The notes: generated by a model not told the origin, from the sequence alone. Positions 7,470-14,869 are shown, numbered from the stretch's first letter. The stretch: 20,760 bases of DNA from CAYWTX01 sp964461295 (GCA_964461295.1 CAYWTX010000705.1:1-20760), one strand, 5' to 3'. Made by a program: numbers and translations.

Positions 7470-10466
7470 ATGATCGTCGCGCCGCCGTCTGTCGCTCAAC
7501 TCGTGGAGCGGTTCGATCGCAACCGCGATGCCTATCGCGCCGAGGGATACAACGAGGCCCAGGTCCGCGCGGAGTTGATCGACCCTTTGTTCATCGCGCT
7601 GGGGTGGGACGTGCACAACGCGGCCGGCTATGCCGAGGCATACAAGGACGTTATTCACGAAGACGCCATCAAGGTCGGGGGCTCCACCAAGGCGCCCGAC
7701 TATGGCTTTCGGGTCGGCGGCGCCCGCAAGTTCTTCGTGGAAGCCAAGAAGCCTTCGGTGGACATCGCCGACGAGCCGGCCCCCGCTTACCAGCTCCGCC
7801 GGTACGCCTGGTCGGCCAAGCTGCCGCTCAGCATCCTGACGAACTTCGAGGAGTTTGCCGTCTACGACTGCCGCATCCGTCCCCGTGAGGCGGACAGGGC
7901 CTCCGTCGCCCGAACGCTCCACCTCAAGTACACCGACTATGCTTCGCGTTGGGACGAGATCGCCTCCATCTTCTCCCGCGAAGCCGTACTCAAAGGCAGC
8001 TTCGACAAGTACGCCGGGGCCAGAGGCAAACGCGGCACGGCCGAAGTGGACGTGGAATTCCTCCGCGAGATCGAGCGATGGCGCGATGCCCTGGCCCGCA
8101 ACATCGCGATGCGCAACGAGAGCCTTTCGGTTCGCCAGCTCAATGATGCCGTCCAGCGCACGATCGACCGCATCGTCTTCCTGCGCATCTGCGAGGACCG
8201 CGGCGTGGAGACCTACGGCGCCCTTCAGGGGCTGCTTAACGGCGAGGAAGTCTACCCCCGCCTTCTGCAACTCTTCCTGGCCGCCGACGACCGCTACAAC
8301 AGCGGACTGTTCCATTTTCGCGAAGAACGCGACCGCCCCACTCCCGTCGATACCTTGACCCCAGGCCTCAAGATCGACGACGTTGTTCTGAAAGACATCC
8401 TTCGTTCCCTGTACTACCCCGCCAGCCCCTACGAGTTTTCCGTCCTCCCGGCCGACATCCTCGGCAATGTCTACGAGCAGTTTCTCGGCAAGGTGATCCA
8501 TCTGACGGCGGGGCACAGGGCCAAGGTGGAGGAGAAGCCCGAGGTCAAGAAGGCCGGCGGCGTCTACTACACGCCGAAGTACATCGTGGACTACATCGTC
8601 GAGAACACGGTGGGGCGGCTGCTGCTGAACAGGAATCCTGGGCAGGCGGCCGCGGGGGGGGATGAAAGCGGCGCATCGGGTCTGGTGCCCGCGCTGACGG
8701 CCGAAACATCGCACTTGTTCAAGACCCCTCGCCAGGCGGCGAAACTGCGCATTTGCGACCCCGCATGTGGATCGGGGAGTTTTCTCGTCGGCGCCTATCG
8801 GTACCTGCTGCGATTCCACCGAGACTGGTATCTCGCCGAGGGGCCGGAGAAGCACCGCGGGCTGCTCTACCAGGGCGCCGGAGGCGAATGGTTGCTCAGC
8901 ACCGAGGAGAAGAAGCGGATCCTCCTGAACAGCATCCACGGCGTGGACGTCGACCCCCAGGCCGTCGAGGTGACCAAGCTCAACCTGCTGCTGTGCGTGC
9001 TGGAGAACGAGAACCAGGGCACGATGCGACAACTGGCCCTGATCCGCCGGCGCGCCCTGCCGGACCTCGCGAGCAACATCAAGTGCGGCAACAGCCTGAT
9101 CGGCAGCGACTTCTACAATGGTCAGCAGTTATCCCTCTTCGATGAAGACGCGCGTTACAAGATCAACGCGTTCGACTGGGAAGCGGAATTCCCGGAAGTG
9201 TTGAAGAAGGGCAACCGAGGCTTTGACGCGGTAATAGGGAACCCGCCGTGGGGTGCAGATCTATCTGATGCGGAGAAGGCATACCTCCGTGGCCACTATC
9301 GCCTGAACGCGGGGAAACACGAGAGTTATGTTCTCTTCATTGAAAGAGGCACTTCCCTGTTGGCGGCGGATGGTTTCTTTGGGTTCATTGTCCCCAGTTA
9401 CTGGATTTCGCGTTCACAGACGGAATCAGTGCGTCTGCACTTGTTCGGGCACCTTTGGCCATACTGCCTGATCGTTCTGCCGGAGAACGTGTTCGCGGGG
9501 GTACAGATGGACTCCTGTATCGTCACAGCCTCTCGCGTTAAGTCCCGGTACGTACAAGTGGCCGAGATCAATACGGAAGAGCTTCCCGATTGCGCCTCTT
9601 TGCTCGGCCTTCAAGAACGGTGTCGCCACATGGACCTGGGTGTCTGGGAAAGGATGCCGGCGTGGCGATTCAACCCGCGGATCTCAACGGAAGACACTCA
9701 GGTACTACGCCGAGTAGCCATCGGAACCAGGCCCCTTGCAGGCTTCGTCGAGATCACACAGGGGCTGACCCTGTATCGTCGTTCAACGCTTGTTCGGGAA
9801 TTTGGCAAAGCAAGAGCTGAGGAAATCGTAACCAAGCGCCTCTTCCACGCGGATCGCAAGAAGAACAAGACTTTCAGGAAGGAGTTGCTGGGACGCGATG
9901 TATCCAGGTTCCACGCTCAATGGAATGAACGCAGTTGGGTAAGCTATGGGCCGTGGTTGGCCCATGCCGTGAACGAGAGGTTCTTCAGGGGCCCTCGGTT
10001 GGTGGTCCAGAAGCTTCGAAACCCCAGTTTGCGCCAAAGACTTGTGGTCGGGTATCTTGATGACGATGAGACCTACAGTGCGGGAGTCCTCCTGAATGTC
10101 ATTGCCCGTCCAGATTGCCCTTATGAGATCTCTTATCTCATGGCATTGCTTAACTCCAGGTTACTGAATTACTGGTACCGCAAGTCGGTGCTCGACGTGT
10201 CCATTCGTGTGGTTGATTTGCGTTCCGTGCCGATTCGAGCATTGGACATGGGCATCGATTCAGAACGAAGGTTGCACGCCAGCCTCGCGAAATGCGCCCG
10301 AAGCATGGTGAAACTCACTCGGCAGCTTCAGGCGCTTTCTGGCGAGCATGAGCGACGTGTTCTTCAGCGAGCGATGCAGGCCACGGATCGCCAGATCGAC
10401 CGGCTCGTCTACGAGTTGTATGGGTTGACTCAGAGCGAAATCGCCATTGTGGAAGAGGCGACGTAG
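7470..10466 (+). CDS. type IIG-like restriction-modification enzyme (nuclease, adenine methylase, specificity in one chain)
   Basis: A 998-residue fused enzyme expected to cut unmodified DNA and methylate its own sites. Residues about 30-130 form an HsdR-type PD-(D/E)xK nuclease: P76-D77, then E91-A-K93 in FFVEAKKPS. A helical connector follows. The methylase begins at GGVYYTPKYIVDYIV, with SAM motif I DPACGSGSF at D430, a second SAM loop GVDVDPQAVEV and catalytic motif IV NPPW at N591, typical of N6-adenine methylases. The last 380 residues are target recognition, starting near ITQGLTLYRR and ending in a TaqI/Eco57I-like tail. AAGGAG lies six bases before ATG 7470; an in-frame TTG at 7455 is less likely. 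No separate specificity gene is present. Base composition falls after about 9230. Confidence 0.9.
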   Translation: MIVAPPSVAQLVERFDRNRDAYRAEGYNEAQVRAELIDPLFIALGWDVHNAAGYAEAYKDVIHEDAIKVGGSTKAPDYGFRVGGARKFFVEAKKPSVDIADEPAPAYQLRRYAWSAKLPLSILTNFEEFAVYDCRIRPREADRASVARTLHLKYTDYASRWDEIASIFSREAVLKGSFDKYAGARGKRGTAEVDVEFLREIERWRDALARNIAMRNESLSVRQLNDAVQRTIDRIVFLRICEDRGVETYGALQGLLNGEEVYPRLLQLFLAADDRYNSGLFHFREERDRPTPVDTLTPGLKIDDVVLKDILRSLYYPASPYEFSVLPADILGNVYEQFLGKVIHLTAGHRAKVEEKPEVKKAGGVYYTPKYIVDYIVENTVGRLLLNRNPGQAAAGGDESGASGLVPALTAETSHLFKTPRQAAKLRICDPACGSGSFLVGAYRYLLRFHRDWYLAEGPEKHRGLLYQGAGGEWLLSTEEKKRILLNSIHGVDVDPQAVEVTKLNLLLCVLENENQGTMRQLALIRRRALPDLASNIKCGNSLIGSDFYNGQQLSLFDEDARYKINAFDWEAEFPEVLKKGNRGFDAVIGNPPWGADLSDAEKAYLRGHYRLNAGKHESYVLFIERGTSLLAADGFFGFIVPSYWISRSQTESVRLHLFGHLWPYCLIVLPENVFAGVQMDSCIVTASRVKSRYVQVAEINTEELPDCASLLGLQERCRHMDLGVWERMPAWRFNPRISTEDTQVLRRVAIGTRPLAGFVEITQGLTLYRRSTLVREFGKARAEEIVTKRLFHADRKKNKTFRKELLGRDVSRFHAQWNERSWVSYGPWLAHAVNERFFRGPRLVVQKLRNPSLRQRLVVGYLDDDETYSAGVLLNVIARPDCPYEISYLMALLNSRLLNYWYRKSVLDVSIRVVDLRSVPIRALDMGIDSERRLHASLAKCARSMVKLTRQLQALSGEHERRVLQRAMQATDRQIDRLVYELYGLTQSEIAIVEEAT

Positions 10467-10468
10467 GT

Positions 10469-11413
10469 TCATGCTCTCGGGTGGAACTGGCGGTGGACGG
10501 CGCGGAGGCGTTCGGCGTCGACGTGCGTGTAGGTCTGGGTGGTGGAGATATCGACGTGGCCGAGCATCTCCTGCACGCTTCGCAGGTCGGCGCCGCGGGC
10601 CAGCAGGTGCGTCGCGAAGGCGTGGCGGAGGGTGTGGGGGCCGACGCGCCCTCGGAGGGCGGCGCGGCGCACGTACTTGACCACGACGCGGTGCACGTCC
10701 TGGCGCAGGATGCGTTTGCCCGTTCGCGACAGAAAGAGCGGCGCCTGGCTGCCGCCCGGCGCCCCGGCCGGGCGGGCGCGGGAGAGGTACTCGCGAACCA
10801 GTTGCTGGGCGCGATCGGCCACGGGGACGATCCGCTCCTTGTTGCCCTTGCCCAGCACTCGCACGATGCCGAGTTGGAGGCTCAGGTCGCCGACGCGCAG
10901 GCCGGCGAGTTCGCTGGCCCTCATGCCGGTGGCGTAGAGCAGCGTGAGCATCGCCCGGTCGCGCAGGGCGAGGGCGTCCTCGTCGTCGCTGGGGGCGGCA
11001 AGCAGGTCGCGGACGTGCGTGTCGTCCAGCACGGGCGGCAGGCGGTGCCACTTCTTGGGCGCCTCCACGATCCTGGACACGTCTCGGGTGAGTACGCGCT
11101 GGAGCACGAGGAAGCGGCAGAACATCCGCACGGCCGCCAGGGCGCGGGCGGTGGAGGACAGGGCGAGGCCGTCGTGGCGGCATTGGTGGAGGAAGCGCTC
11201 GACGTGGGCGGTGGTGAGTTCGCCCAGGCGGGCGGCGTCGGGGCCGATGCCGGCCAGGAAGCGGCAAAGGTCGCGGCAGTAGGCGGCCGTGGTATTGGCG
11301 GCCAAGCCGCACTCGGCCCGGAGGTAGTCGAGGAAGGCCCGCAGGAGGGCGGCGGCCTCAGGACAGAGCGAAGAGGGTTTCGGCAGCGGTTTGGCCTTCG
11401 TAGCGGCAGCCAT
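10469..11413 (-). CDS. xerC: tyrosine recombinase XerC/XerD family
   Basis: A 314-residue site-specific recombinase, normally acting at dif to resolve chromosome dimers. Residues about 20-105 form the N-terminal core-binding (SAM-like) domain. The catalytic domain holds all six expected residues: R165 in TGMRASEL, K189 in LGKGNKER, H260 and R263 in PHTLRHAFATHLL, H286 in LGHVDIS, and nucleophile Y295 in TTQTYTHV. Length and spacing fit XerC/XerD rather than phage integrases, which are usually longer. The ATG at 11413 lies inside the preceding small Cys-rich gene (56-base overlap) with only a weak ribosome binding site, which suggests coupled translation. Its stop lies two bases from the stop of the convergent restriction-modification gene. 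Which of XerC or XerD it is cannot be told here. Confidence 0.92.
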   Translation of the reverse strand: MAAATKAKPLPKPSSLCPEAAALLRAFLDYLRAECGLAANTTAAYCRDLCRFLAGIGPDAARLGELTTAHVERFLHQCRHDGLALSSTARALAAVRMFCRFLVLQRVLTRDVSRIVEAPKKWHRLPPVLDDTHVRDLLAAPSDDEDALALRDRAMLTLLYATGMRASELAGLRVGDLSLQLGIVRVLGKGNKERIVPVADRAQQLVREYLSRARPAGAPGGSQAPLFLSRTGKRILRQDVHRVVVKYVRRAALRGRVGPHTLRHAFATHLLARGADLRSVQEMLGHVDISTTQTYTHVDAERLRAVHRQFHPRA

Positions 11414-11543
11414 GGACGATTCGCTCGCGGTAGATGGGGCATTCGGCGTAGTCGTCGGCGCAATGGGTGAAGGCGCTGAAAAGGTTCGCCAAGGTCAGAT
11501 GTTCGGCACAACGTTGGTCGTCATTGTCCACGTATGGGCACAC
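11358..11543 (-). CDS. small Cys-rich protein, GTG start, overlaps xerC
   Basis: A 61-residue protein. It begins CPYVDNDDQRCAEHLTLANL, and a second cluster reads HCADDYAECPIY, followed by one more Cys. The Cys/His spacing would suit a small zinc- or iron-sulfur-binding fold; that is inference, though I have the impression of similar short proteins in planctomycetes. The frame also has an ATG at 11576 without a ribosome binding site. The GTG at 11543 has GGAAAGGAG six bases upstream and starts exactly before the first conserved Cys, so it is preferred. The 3' end overlaps the xerC start by 56 bases on the same strand, implying one transcript and translational coupling. A role with the recombinase is possible but unsupported. 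Confidence 0.7.
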   Translation of the reverse strand: MCPYVDNDDQRCAEHLTLANLFSAFTHCADDYAECPIYRERIVHGCRYEGQTAAETLFALS

Positions 11544-11833
11544 GGGCAGCTCCTTTCCCGTAACGGCCGCGGACATCCGTGCCGCTTGCCAGGGATGCTT
11601 ATCGTCGTTTCGCGGCGCGCAACTTGAGCCGAAGCGAGAGCGGGGATACAGGCCAACGGCCTGGCCGGGGGATGCGCGGGATGGAGGAGGGGCGAGTGTC
11701 GAGTTGTCCGGGAAGCGAAGGTCCAGTACCTGACACTGGACACTTTCCTTCGTGTGAGTTGGCCACGGTCATTGGCGTATCTTAGGCTCTACTTGCGTAC
11801 CCCGCGATCCGCCGCAGGGCGGGGGCGGGAGGA
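11544..11833. other. divergent intergenic region between the xerC unit and the pilus operon
   Basis: This region should hold the promoters of both divergent units. I see the palindrome at 11721-11741 (listed separately) and a short hairpin CAGGCC-AAC-GGCCTG near 11650. No clear sigma-70 -35/-10 pair stands out, and no open frame here is convincing. Confidence 0.45.
11721..11741. promoter_or_regulatory. perfect inverted repeat, possible operator
   Basis: A 7-bp perfect inverted repeat (GTCCAGT, 7-base spacer, ACTGGAC) lies about 95 bases before the riboswitch, in the region expected to contain the promoter of the pilus operon. The size and spacing suit a dimeric regulator site. As RNA it would be a hairpin followed by ACTTTCCTT, so a weak terminator for readthrough is an alternative. 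Confidence 0.3.
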
Positions 11834-11926
11834 CGTTCCTCGAAAAGGCAAGGCGGGCTCTTGAAGCCCGCCGCGCAAAGCCGCGGGCCCCAGGTAGTTG
11901 GGGCAGCCGGGCTACCGAAGGGAACG
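11834..11926 (+). promoter_or_regulatory. cyclic-di-GMP class I riboswitch (GEMM)
   Basis: The aptamer core is recognisable. An outer stem pairs 11834-11839 with 11921-11926 (CGTTCC/GGAACG). A GGCAA joiner leads into an 8-bp hairpin (11852-11859 with 11865-11872). The hallmark GCGCAAAGCC follows, then a short GCCCC/GGGGC hairpin, and finally GGCAGCCGGGCTACCG, matching the family's 3' block GGUAGCCGGGUUACCG with one C-A mismatch in its stem. The G before the conserved GCAA joiner, expected to contact the ligand in c-di-GMP rather than cGAMP versions, appears kept. It faces the pilin operon that begins at 12384. No terminator follows immediately, so the direction of control cannot be read. Confidence 0.88.
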
Positions 11927-12383
11927 GCCGGCGCCGGCAGAGCGTTTCGCGCTGCCCGCGCGCCGCACCAGGCCCTTCTTCGGCCCTCGAACGCGGCCTC
12001 GACAATCCCATCTCGTTAATCAAGCCCCTTAGCGTGCCGGCCGATGATATTCGGCCGGAAATGGACCGGCGCAGCGGTTGTGGCCGCCAAGGCAGCAGCA
12101 GGCTCGGTAAGCCTGGGCTGTAGGCCGCAAGTCCGTCCTTGAAGGGAGGTGAGACCAGCGGAGGACGAACCGGGCCGGGCCAGTGCGCTTCGATGGGGTT
12201 TGCCGCAAGTGAGCCTAAGGCCCCGCGGAAGCGGGCGCCAGAAGCGAAGCGAACCCAAGTCCTGCCGCCTCGGCAGGCAACCATGCGTCGACGGAAAACT
12301 CGCGCAGGGAAGCGATACAAGAAACGGATCGGTCGAAACCGATTTCAGGCACCCAAAGAGAAGAAAAGTTGGAGGCTATGCAC
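11927..12383 (+). other. long structured 5' leader between riboswitch and first pilin gene
   Basis: These 457 bases lack a convincing reading frame but have many perfect hairpins: 12037-12044 with 12051-12058 (8 bp, loop TGATAT), 12099-12104 with 12110-12115, 12222-12226 with 12231-12235 (GGAA loop) inside a 7-bp closing stem 12186-12192 with 12245-12251, 12262-12267 with 12271-12276, and 12328-12333 with 12338-12343 (loop CGAA) 27 bases before the Shine-Dalgarno GGAGG at 12371. The leader presumably contains the expression platform of the riboswitch, and may contain another RNA element. I found no match to a group I or II intron core or another known riboswitch. Confidence 0.55.
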
Positions 12384-12842
12384 ATGAGTCGAAGGACTAC
12401 AGGCTTTACGTTGGTCGAGATTCTGTTCGTGGTGATCATCCTGGGCATCTTGGCGGCGATCGTGATCCCGCAGTTCACCGAAGCGTCGAACGACGCCCGG
12501 CGCAGCGCGCTGGTCAGCGATTTGCAGACGGTTCGCAGCCAGTTGGAACTGTACAAGGTGCAGCACCTGGACGCGTATCCGGATTCCAACAGCATGACGA
12601 ACTTCGTCAGCCAGCTCACCAGTTTCACCGACATCAGCGGCAACACGAACGGCAGCAAGACGAGCACGTTCAAGTACGGCCCGTACCTGCAGAAGTTCCC
12701 GACGAACTCGTTCAACGACAGTTCGGCGGTGAAGGCTGTGACCGCGGACCCCAATGGCGACGTCAGCGGAACCGAGGGCTGGTGGTTCAACACCAACACC
12801 GGCAAGTTCGGCGCCAACTACACGGGCTACGAGAGTTACTAG
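12384..12842 (+). CDS. type IV pilin-like protein, GspG-like (first of two)
   Basis: A 152-residue prepilin. The leader MSRRTTG is cut before FTLVE by prepilin peptidase, giving Phe at +1 and Glu at +5 of a hydrophobic helix (VVIILGILAAIVIPQF) that packs the fibre core. The globular part has KYGPYLQKFPTN and GWWFNTNTGKFG, blocks shared with GspG-type major pseudopilins. The ATG at 12384 is chosen over 12378 and TTG 12369 because GGAGG lies eight bases upstream and the resulting leader is the usual seven residues. It is the first gene after the c-di-GMP riboswitch, and strong hairpins follow its stop, so it may be made in excess over the downstream genes. It is likely the main fibre subunit. 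Confidence 0.88.
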   Translation: MSRRTTGFTLVEILFVVIILGILAAIVIPQFTEASNDARRSALVSDLQTVRSQLELYKVQHLDAYPDSNSMTNFVSQLTSFTDISGNTNGSKTSTFKYGPYLQKFPTNSFNDSSAVKAVTADPNGDVSGTEGWWFNTNTGKFGANYTGYESY

Positions 12843-12859
12843 GCGCCCATGTCCATGAC

Positions 12860-12879
12860 GGCGCCCCTTGCGGGGCGCC
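12860..12879 (+). other. very stable hairpin after the first pilin gene
   Basis: A perfect 8-bp all-GC stem (GGCGCCCC/GGGGCGCC, 12860-12867 with 12872-12879) with a TTGC tetraloop lies 18 bases after the first pilin stop. No T run follows, so it is more likely a 3'-end protecting or attenuating structure than a classic terminator. Confidence 0.55.
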
Positions 12880-12925
12880 CGATGGAGGGTGAGACGCATG
12901 CCCGGTCGGGGTCGCCTTCGGACGG

Positions 12926-12974
12926 CCCCGGCCGGCATCGTCCATGGCGGCCGCCGCTCTCCCGCCGGCCGGGG
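12926..12974 (+). other. 11-bp inverted repeat between the two GspG-like genes
   Basis: A perfect 11-bp stem (12926-12936 with 12964-12974, CCCCGGCCGGC/GCCGGCCGGGG) closes a 27-base loop. It is the second strong structure in the 211-base gap between the first and second pilin genes; all other gaps upstream of the LamG protein gene are under 60 bases. Confidence 0.5.
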
Positions 12975-13053
12975 AGCGAGGGTTTCGCGGGTTCGGCCGG
13001 TGCAACGCGACCTGGGGACCGGCGTCTCCCGGTCGACAGTGGCGGGCAGAACC

Positions 13054-13560
13054 ATGAAACGGCCAGAGGGATTCACGCTGGTTGAGATCCTGATTGTGGT
13101 GGTCCTGCTGGCGATCATCGCGGCGGTCGTTCTGCCGCAGTTCACGAACGCCAGCGTCAAGGCCCGCGAGAGCATGCTGGCGGACGACCTCCGCCTGATC
13201 CGCACGCAGATCATCGTGTGGAAGAGCCAGCATCGTGGGGTATCGCCTGGTTACCCCGGCGGAGACGTCGGCGCGACGCCCACCGAGGGCGCCTTCGTGG
13301 CCCACGTGACGCAGTCCTCCAACGAGGCGGGGGTCACGGCCTTCAAGGGCACGCCGGGGTATCGCTACGGCCCGTACATGTCCCAGATCCCGGAGAACCC
13401 GATCAACGGCAAGAACTCGGTCCTGGTGCTTGCCGACGGCGCCGAGCTTCCCGACGTCCCGACGGACACATGCGGGTGGATCTACCACCCCAGCACACTG
13501 ACATTCAGGGCGGACTGCTCCGGCAACGACGAGAGCGGCAAGCCCTATTACGACTACTGA
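13054..13560 (+). CDS. type IV pilin-like protein, GspG-like (second)
   Basis: A 168-residue prepilin, paralogous to the one just upstream. The leader MKRPEG precedes FTLVEILIVVVLLAIIAAVV, with Phe +1 and Glu +5. The globular region repeats the landmarks of its neighbour in divergent form (RYGPYMSQIPENPING, GWIYHPSTLTF). The frame is open upstream to 12868, but the ATG at 13054 gives a six-residue leader; the longer start would add 62 Arg-rich residues. Its ribosome binding site is weak (GGGCAGA). It may be a second fibre subunit with a different stoichiometry. It is co-directional with the next gene, 50 bases on. Confidence 0.85.
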   Translation: MKRPEGFTLVEILIVVVLLAIIAAVVLPQFTNASVKARESMLADDLRLIRTQIIVWKSQHRGVSPGYPGGDVGATPTEGAFVAHVTQSSNEAGVTAFKGTPGYRYGPYMSQIPENPINGKNSVLVLADGAELPDVPTDTCGWIYHPSTLTFRADCSGNDESGKPYYDY

Positions 13561-13610
13561 CCGAAGAAGGACGCGCGGAGCAAGCTCCGCCGCCAAGGTT
13601 GAGGTCCCGC

Positions 13611-14132
13611 ATGCGACGAAGGACACCCAGCGCGTTCACCCTGGTCGAGGCCCTCGTGGCCGCCGTGGTGCTCGCGCTGTCGGTCGCGGCCGTGACCGTG
13701 CCGTTCACCGCGGGCACGCGCAACCAGGAGGTCGAGGCGCGGCTGACAATGGCCACCGGCCTGGCCGAGCAGTTGATGGAGGAGATCCTGCAGCGGAGCT
13801 TCGAGGAGCCCGACGACGCGGACGGGATCGCGGAGGACGGATCGAAGTTCGGGCCCGATGCCGGCGAGAGCAGTCGCGCCGCCTACGACGCCATCGACGA
13901 CTTCCATGGGTGGGTTGAGAACGCCGGCCAGGTCCGCGACAGTTCGGGCGTGTTGGTGAGCGACCCGGCGGCCCTGGGGCTGAGCCGGCACGCCAGCGTG
14001 GAGTACGTGACCGTATCTGGACAGGACCCGGCCGAGCCGAGGCTGTTCCTGCGCGTGACGGTGGAGGTGCGGCATGAAGGCACGCCGCTGATCACGCTGG
14101 TCCGTCTGGTGCACTGGACGGACAACGACTGA
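13611..14132 (+). CDS. pseudopilin, GspI-like, with Ala at the cleavage site
   Basis: A 173-residue prepilin-like protein. The N-terminus MRRRTPSA leads into FTLVEALVAAVVLALSVAAV. The residue before the expected cut is Ala, not the usual Gly. Glu +5 is kept. The following LAEQLMEEILQRSF recalls the segment after the helix in GspI-type minor pseudopilins. The C-terminal half ends with a beta-rich LRVTVEVRHEG. ATG 13611 has GAGGT five bases upstream. GspI normally nucleates the pseudopilus tip together with GspJ and GspK, and genes resembling both follow directly. The GspI label rests on N-terminal pattern and gene order rather than on clear sequence signatures. Confidence 0.8.
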   Translation: MRRRTPSAFTLVEALVAAVVLALSVAAVTVPFTAGTRNQEVEARLTMATGLAEQLMEEILQRSFEEPDDADGIAEDGSKFGPDAGESSRAAYDAIDDFHGWVENAGQVRDSSGVLVSDPAALGLSRHASVEYVTVSGQDPAEPRLFLRVTVEVRHEGTPLITLVRLVHWTDND

Positions 14133-14143
14133 GAGGAGCGACG

Positions 14144-14869
14144 ATGATGCAGCGGAACCGTGGATTCACGCTGGCCGAGCTGGTGATGGCCATGGCGATC
14201 GTATCAATGATCTCCATGGCGGTGGGTGGGGTGGCCATCGCGCTGGCGCGGGCCAACGAGCACAGCGAGGAGTACTTCGAGCGCATGCAGTGCGGGCGCG
14301 TGGCCAGCCAGCGGATCCAGGCGGTCCTGCGGAATGCGCAGCTCGTCACCGCCACGGCCGACGGCGGGACGCTGATCGTTTGGACCGGGGACACGAACGC
14401 CAACAGCCAGATCAACCTGGACGAGTTGAAGCGGATCTACTACAAGCCGGCCACGGGCGAGATCGTGCAGAAGAACGTGGAGATCCCCGCCAGCCTGCCG
14501 GCATGGCTGAAGCCGGTTTTCAACCCCGTCGTGGGGCTCCAGGCCGTGGCCACCTCCTCGGTGGCCGACAGCACGTGGGGGTCTGTCGCGTCGTATGACA
14601 AGGAGCGGGTGCTTGCGACCAACGTCAAGTCGTTCAGCGTGCGGACGGATGCGGCGGCGCCGCTGTCGCAGTACCTGAGCTTCAAGATCGAGGTGGGGCG
14701 CGTCGGGGAATCGGTTGCCGTCTACGGCGGCGCCAAACTGCGAAGCGAGAAGACCGACTGGGTCGCCAGGTCGAGCGGCCTGTACGTCGTCCAGGTTCCC
14801 GGCGCCGCCGCCGTCACGGTGGCCGCCGGAGGCGACTACGGAGATCTTCCCGGCTTGGAGGTCCCCTGA
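14144..14869 (+). CDS. pseudopilin, GspJ-like
   Basis: A 241-residue prepilin-like protein, the longest of the simple pseudopilins here, as GspJ usually is. The leader MMQRNRG is followed by FTLAELVMAMAIVSMISMAVGG, with Glu +5. The next segment (FERMQCGRVASQRIQAVLRNAQ) resembles the post-helix part of GspJ. A stretch DTNANSQINLDELKRIYY looks like a calcium- or EF-hand-like loop, unproven. AGGAG lies before two adjacent ATGs (14144 and 14147); either could be used. It starts 11 bases after the GspI-like gene, so co-translation is likely. Confidence 0.82.
   Translation: MMQRNRGFTLAELVMAMAIVSMISMAVGGVAIALARANEHSEEYFERMQCGRVASQRIQAVLRNAQLVTATADGGTLIVWTGDTNANSQINLDELKRIYYKPATGEIVQKNVEIPASLPAWLKPVFNPVVGLQAVATSSVADSTWGSVASYDKERVLATNVKSFSVRTDAAAPLSQYLSFKIEVGRVGESVAVYGGAKLRSEKTDWVARSSGLYVVQVPGAAAVTVAAGGDYGDLPGLEVP

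Noticed and set aside
11759..11776. Sigma-54-like TTGGCC...TTGGC upstream of the riboswitch
   Set aside because: The GG and GC elements are separated by 12 bases instead of the required 10.
10467..11833. dif recombination site near xerC
   Set aside because: No 28-bp AT-rich partial palindrome like the dif consensus is visible around the recombinase gene.
11927..12383. Group I or group II intron between the aptamer and the pilin gene
   Set aside because: I see no P7/G-site or domain V signature and no intron-encoded protein; only simple hairpins are visible.
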